A DNA stretch of 64,000 nt, taken from assembly GCF_007362955.1 (NCBI RefSeq), contig NZ_CP041696.1, forward strand, positions 4,464,001 to 4,528,000, written 5' to 3'. This document shows positions 60,184 to 64,000 of the stretch, in pieces; positions within the stretch are counted from its first letter, which is position 1; each line of letters opens with the position of its first letter. A program made the position numbers and the translations under genes. Source of the stretch: Lysinibacillus fusiformis (GTDB lineage: Bacteria; Bacillota; Bacilli; Bacillales_A; Planococcaceae). Below the pieces are notes generated by a model that saw nothing but the letters and a program-made list of their open reading frames with translations, did no database searches and was not told the origin of the DNA.

Positions 60184-61116
60184 TTATTTTGTTATGCGTG
60201 TACCAGCTTTTCCGTCTAAAGCAGCTACCGCTTGATCCAATGAACAAATAATTGCCTCTTTACCTAATTTTGCAAATTCTAAAGCTGCTTGCATTTTTGG
60301 TAACATACTACCTGGAGGGAATTGTCCTTCTGCAACATATTGTTCAGCTTCTTCTATTGTAATATGGCTTAGCTTTTGCTCATTTTCTTTACCAAAATTG
60401 ATATATACATTTGGTACATCTGTTAACATCATGAAGACTTCTGCATTCACTTGTTGTGCAAGCTTTAAACCTGAGCGGTCTTTGTCAATCACTGCTTCAA
60501 TCCCATGTAATTGACCACTGTCTTCACGATATACAGGTATACCGCCACCACCAGATGAAATAACAATCGTTTCATCCATTAAACGTTGAATTTCATCTAT
60601 ACCATGAATTACTTTTGGTTCTGGTGAAGGTACAACTCGTCTGTATCCCCGCCCTGCATCTTCTGACATAATAAAGCCTTGTTCTTCTAAACGTTTCGCT
60701 TCTTCTTCTGAGAAAAATACACCAATTGGTTTAGTCGGATTTTCAAATGCTTTATCATCCTTGTCTACTTCAACCATTGTTAACAATGTAACCACATTTG
60801 TAGCAATGCCTCGTTCTTTAATATGGTTTTTTAAAGCTGTTTCCATCATATAACCAATGAAACCCTGTGATTCAGCGTTACAAACATGGATTGGTAGTGG
60901 TTCGACTACATTTTTAGCGGCTTCGTTTTGAGCAATAATATTCCCCACTTGCGGACCATTGCCGTGTGTAATCACGATTTTATGACCCGCTTCTTTAATT
61001 TCTACCATATGGCGTGTTGCAGATATTACGTTTTTGAATTGATTATCATATGTTGCTTCTTGTTTTGGCTGTAAAATTGCATTACCTCCTAATGCAATAA
61101 CTACCCTTTTCCCCAT
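60184..61116 (-). CDS. arcC: Carbamate kinase (catabolic, ArcC/YbcF-like)
   Basis: A 310-residue amino-acid-kinase-fold enzyme with KRVVIALGGNAILQPKQEA at the start, IVITHGNGPQVGNIIAQNEA near 48, ISSGGGGIPVYRE near 207 and AVIDKDRSGLKLAQQV near 226, all carbamate kinase signatures. It makes ATP from carbamoyl phosphate and ADP. ATG 61116 is preferred: AAGGAG, inside the end of the upstream gene, lies 9 nt before it, whereas GTG 61125 touches that site. No arginine deiminase genes are near; the fdrA/ylbE/ylbF neighbours indicate the oxamate/allantoin route instead. Confidence 0.93.
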   Translation of the reverse strand: MGKRVVIALGGNAILQPKQEATYDNQFKNVISATRHMVEIKEAGHKIVITHGNGPQVGNIIAQNEAAKNVVEPLPIHVCNAESQGFIGYMMETALKNHIKERGIATNVVTLLTMVEVDKDDKAFENPTKPIGVFFSEEEAKRLEEQGFIMSEDAGRGYRRVVPSPEPKVIHGIDEIQRLMDETIVISSGGGGIPVYREDSGQLHGIEAVIDKDRSGLKLAQQVNAEVFMMLTDVPNVYINFGKENEQKLSHITIEEAEQYVAEGQFPPGSMLPKMQAALEFAKLGKEAIICSLDQAVAALDGKAGTRITK

Positions 61117-61121
61117 TTCTT

Positions 61122-61892
61122 TCACTCCTTAGTTAAAGACAAGTAAATGCCATATAGCGTATCCATTCCAGATGAAGAGCCTACTTCTATAAGATTTTCC
61201 ATACTTTCTAGAGATGGTTCGTGCTGCAATGCTGTAATCTTCGAACTAAATACACCGTCTATAGCACAAGTTAAAAAGCGCTGACTAACGATAGTTGTTA
61301 AAGGTTCCTTGATTAGAGCTCTTAGTGTTTCGAGATGTTTATATTCGATAAAATTATTTAGAAAATGACCGTATAATATGCCGACCAGTATATCATCACC
61401 TGTTGGTGTTAAACCTTGTCCACGTCCAATAAAGTAACGAAATACCTCATCAAGATTTTGGGTTGGATCGTGTAATTTATTTATCAAAGACAATACACGG
61501 GCGGGTTCAAAATCTGTTGATTCATATGATGTGAATGAAATGTATTTAAAATTTTCTTTTAATTTATTTATATTTGCATGTTCAAAATCCATATATAACG
61601 GTAGTATTTTTACGTTAAATACCAGTTCAAAAAGGTTATGAAAAAGACGATTATTGCGAAATATTAATGTATCTCCTACCCTAATATTGGTCTTTACCGT
61701 TTGTTTAGTTTGAGGATCAAGCAAGATCCCAAACGGAAATGTCCCATTTTCATTGGTACCAACAAATATTAATTCACCATTTCGATCAACAATATTCAAA
61801 CCTTTTTCAAAAATACTGTGCACGGTAAAGGTTTTCTCTTCTTTCAATAATTGAAGTGCGATTGAACCAATCGCACTTGCTTGTAAAATCAT
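61122..61892 (-). CDS. DUF2877 protein (YlbF/AllH-like, oxamate carbamoyltransferase subunit)
   Basis: A 256-residue DUF2877 protein; the conserved segment is FIGRGQGLTPTGDDILVGIL near 169-188, followed by TTIVSQRFLTCAIDGVFS. In E. coli the fdrA-ylbE-ylbF products (AllFGH) together form the oxamate carbamoyltransferase of allantoin breakdown, and this gene fills the ylbF position. It starts at ATG 61892, overlapping the previous stop by 4 nt. Confidence 0.82.
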   Translation of the reverse strand: MILQASAIGSIALQLLKEEKTFTVHSIFEKGLNIVDRNGELIFVGTNENGTFPFGILLDPQTKQTVKTNIRVGDTLIFRNNRLFHNLFELVFNVKILPLYMDFEHANINKLKENFKYISFTSYESTDFEPARVLSLINKLHDPTQNLDEVFRYFIGRGQGLTPTGDDILVGILYGHFLNNFIEYKHLETLRALIKEPLTTIVSQRFLTCAIDGVFSSKITALQHEPSLESMENLIEVGSSSGMDTLYGIYLSLTKE

Positions 61893-63154
61893 CCTTTAAA
61901 ACCTAGCTTTTCAGCATATGCCGTAATTGCCTTCTCAAAACATTCGATTGGCGGATGGACTGTACCGGCACCAATTTGTCCATAACCTGCAATTTTATGT
62001 GCTATACCTGTATTGATTACTGGTGTGATACCTGTTTCAACAACTTTCCGCGCATCGATACCTAAACATGCGCCTTTGAAGTCCCAAGTTGGAATGACAA
62101 AATTAGGGTTTTCGCTGATACAGATTTCAGTCATTTGATTACTTATTTCAAGCGCATCATTAAATCCACCTGTACCAACAAAGCGTGTTACTGCAGGAGC
62201 TGCAATCATCGCCATACCACCAACACCGATTGTTTCTGTAATCGCTGAATCGCCGATATCTGTGTTTGCATCTTCTGCTGTGTAACCAGTGAAATATAAT
62301 CCTTGAGGGGTATTAACAGGAGCAGTAAACCATTCATCTCCCATACCCGCAATACGGATACCAAAGTTTTCACCGTTTCGGCACATTGCGGTAACAACTG
62401 TACCGTGTTCGATTGTACGTGCTGCATCCATCATCGCTTTGCCAGTCGCCATTGCAATATTTAAGAAAAATTGGTCTGTGTCAGCTAAGAATTGGATTAC
62501 TTCTGTACGTTGTTCTTTTTCAACGTCTTCTAATGATGCAATTACTGGAGATAGTTCTTTTAAAAATGCAAGTGAAGCTGCAATATTACGCTGGTGGAAT
62601 TCATCACCCATTGCAATAGCTTTTGCAATCAATACGTTGACGTTCAAACCTCCATCAAATGTCTTTAATGCTTTACTTAATACTGGACCTAATACATCTT
62701 TCATCCAGTGTAAACGATTGATGACTTGCTCATTATAAGCGCCAAAGCGTAATACCGCGCCAATCCCTTCGTTCATTTGACAGTACGCTTCGTTACCGCT
62801 CTCTTTGTTAATAACGACAAGGACTGGCATGTTAGGTGATGTTATGCCACCCATTGGTCCAACTGCATTCACATGGTGACATGGAATGAATTTGACCTTA
62901 TCGTTTTCAAGTAGTTCACGTGCACTCTTTTCGTCTTCTGCCCATCCTTCAAAAAGGATTGCTCCAACACAGGAACCTTGCATAGGATCTGTCATGTTTT
63001 CATATTTAATTGGAGGTCCAGCGTGCAATAACACGCAATCTTCTAATTCAGGAATCACAGATTTAGCAGGTACAACATCCGTTAAGAATGGTGCTGCTGC
63101 TATGATCTTCTGGATAACGGCTTCGTTTGCTTCATTTATTGTTCTGTAACCCAT
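61889..63154 (-). CDS. DUF1116 protein (YlbE/AllG-like, oxamate carbamoyltransferase subunit)
   Basis: A 421-residue DUF1116 protein, with VVPAKSVIPELEDCVLLHAG near 24 and CHHVNAVGPMGGITSPNMPV near 92, then GQIGAGTVHPPIECFEKAI near the C terminus. The family is the YlbE partner of FdrA. The start (TAATG) overlaps the fdrA stop, with GGAGGT 8-9 nt upstream, so the subunits are probably made in fixed ratio. Confidence 0.88.
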   Translation of the reverse strand: MGYRTINEANEAVIQKIIAAAPFLTDVVPAKSVIPELEDCVLLHAGPPIKYENMTDPMQGSCVGAILFEGWAEDEKSARELLENDKVKFIPCHHVNAVGPMGGITSPNMPVLVVINKESGNEAYCQMNEGIGAVLRFGAYNEQVINRLHWMKDVLGPVLSKALKTFDGGLNVNVLIAKAIAMGDEFHQRNIAASLAFLKELSPVIASLEDVEKEQRTEVIQFLADTDQFFLNIAMATGKAMMDAARTIEHGTVVTAMCRNGENFGIRIAGMGDEWFTAPVNTPQGLYFTGYTAEDANTDIGDSAITETIGVGGMAMIAAPAVTRFVGTGGFNDALEISNQMTEICISENPNFVIPTWDFKGACLGIDARKVVETGITPVINTGIAHKIAGYGQIGAGTVHPPIECFEKAITAYAEKLGFKG

Positions 63155-64000
63155 TAGATCGTACCTCCTTCGTAATAGTTTAAGAATTGAAGTACTTTCA
63201 TTAACTTCTCATCCCCACCAGCAATTGGGCGCCAGTTAAATTGAACACACTCTGAGCCACTGTTTTGAACAGCTTCAGTAAAACTTTTTAGCCCAATATT
63301 GATAACGCTTGGTTTCATATTGATTAAGGACATAATTTTTTCGTCTACTACTAAGTCTTCTTGTGTATATTCAAATTTTTGTACATCAAGGATTGGCTGT
63401 TCCACTTTACCGCCTACAAGTTGGATAGCTGTGCGAACCATTTGATCGTTTGTCTTACAAATCATTGCACCGCTTTCTTTTAAGATGTCAATTTGTTTTT
63501 CGTAACCTTGGAAGTCTTGAGCTGTACCTACAACAGTTGCAAGCACTACAAGTTTACGCCCCTCTTGACGTGCACTGTCTAAAATACGTTTGATTGTTGG
63601 TGCTAGTGCACTGGCCATATCATCATGACCACCGTTACCGATGACGTTATCAATCATGATGACCGCTGTTTTAGGGTCTTTCACAGATTTTTCAATCATT
63701 TCGATACGGTTTACAGGATCAATCATTGGGTGTGGTTTACCTTGTGTATAAACATCATCACCTAAGTCAATAATTTCATGATTTTTTGTTTTTAAAATAT
63801 AGCCATCTTTCTTTTCCTCAGATATTTCATCTTTGAATGCATCTTTCACTAACATAGCTGCTTCAGTTGCTAATGTACCGCCTGAGTAATAACCTTTAAT
63901 ACCAACTTGTGAATCTTTTAATAACACGTTTACATTTTCAGCTGTTGTCGGTTCAAAATTTGGTTTGTCACCATTTGATAATTGGACAGATACAACCGCT
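63154..64000 (-). CDS. fdrA: FdrA (acyl-CoA-synthetase-like; AllF-type subunit), 5' end outside window
   Basis: The frame runs off the end of the window and remains open beyond the GTG at 63927, so only the C-terminal 281 residues are visible. GIKGYYSGGTLATEAAMLV, then HPMIDPVNRIEMIEKSVKDP and IMIDNVIGNGGHDDMASALA (the succinyl-CoA-synthetase-like histidine region), match FdrA proteins. It is the first visible gene of the four-gene minus-strand operon fdrA-ylbE-ylbF-arcC. Confidence 0.9.
   Translation of the reverse strand, partial: AVVSVQLSNGDKPNFEPTTAENVNVLLKDSQVGIKGYYSGGTLATEAAMLVKDAFKDEISEEKKDGYILKTKNHEIIDLGDDVYTQGKPHPMIDPVNRIEMIEKSVKDPKTAVIMIDNVIGNGGHDDMASALAPTIKRILDSARQEGRKLVVLATVVGTAQDFQGYEKQIDILKESGAMICKTNDQMVRTAIQLVGGKVEQPILDVQKFEYTQEDLVVDEKIMSLINMKPSVINIGLKSFTEAVQNSGSECVQFNWRPIAGGDEKLMKVLQFLNYYEGGTI

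Overview
The window looks like a chromosomal accessory region of a low-G+C Gram-positive spore-former of the Bacillaceae/Planococcaceae type. Lysinibacillus or a near relative is my inference from AT-rich codon use, strong AGGAGG ribosome sites, frequent TTG/GTG starts and the mix of gene families. I see no rRNA, tRNA or CRISPR array. Much of the DNA is a patchwork of small transcription units separated by decayed genes and insertion-sequence scars.

Layout. 0-8.3 kb: a UvrA-like ABC ATPase (5' end outside the window), a flavin monooxygenase behind a near-consensus Fur box, and a TetR-ABC-ABC-permease export operon. 8.5-18.1 kb: a broken IS110 element, then two IS66 copies in direct orientation bracketing a foreign-looking operon (homocitrate-synthase-like enzyme, truncated aconitase-family gene, HisC-like aminotransferase, second aminotransferase). 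18.2-25.7 kb: an ArsR/VOC pair, small membrane and DUF2089-type genes, gene fragments and an acetyltransferase. 25.9-29.6 kb: an IS3 remnant followed by a cntL-cntM opine-metallophore pair lacking cntK and a transporter. 30-35.5 kb: alkylation repair (broken alkA-like gene, adaA, adaB, an SPL-type radical SAM gene) and a UvrD-type helicase. 35.5-42.1 kb: an arsenic operon (arsR, ACR3, arsC) with a flavoprotein and an ArsN1-like acetyltransferase, bordered by dispersed repeats. 42.1-47.5 kb: a TetR-controlled SDR/hydrolase fusion, and an MFS efflux gene behind a striking triplicated leader with two identical five-codon ORFs. 47.9-55.1 kb: an S9 peptidase divergent from a GbsR/MarR-type regulator, acetyltransferases, a GrpB protein, a PatB/MalY lyase and one very G+C-rich acetyltransferase. 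55.4-59.5 kb: IS110 and Tn7-like TnsA debris, then a TetR/FAD-monooxygenase pair with a 36-bp perfect palindrome. 60.1-64 kb, minus strand: an fdrA/ylbE/ylbF/carbamate kinase operon matching oxamate carbamoyltransferase plus carbamate kinase.

Functional themes are resistance and detoxification (arsenic, exporters, monooxygenases, acetyltransferases), metal acquisition and DNA repair, with several self-contained regulator-plus-palindrome modules. Three kinds of evidence point to repeated Tn7-like and IS traffic: TnsA and TnsC fragments, a dispersed TTCTTGTCC repeat reminiscent of transposase-binding sites, and the many truncated genes. The most interesting candidates are the MFS leader RNA, the cntLM pair and the IS66-flanked amino-acid operon.
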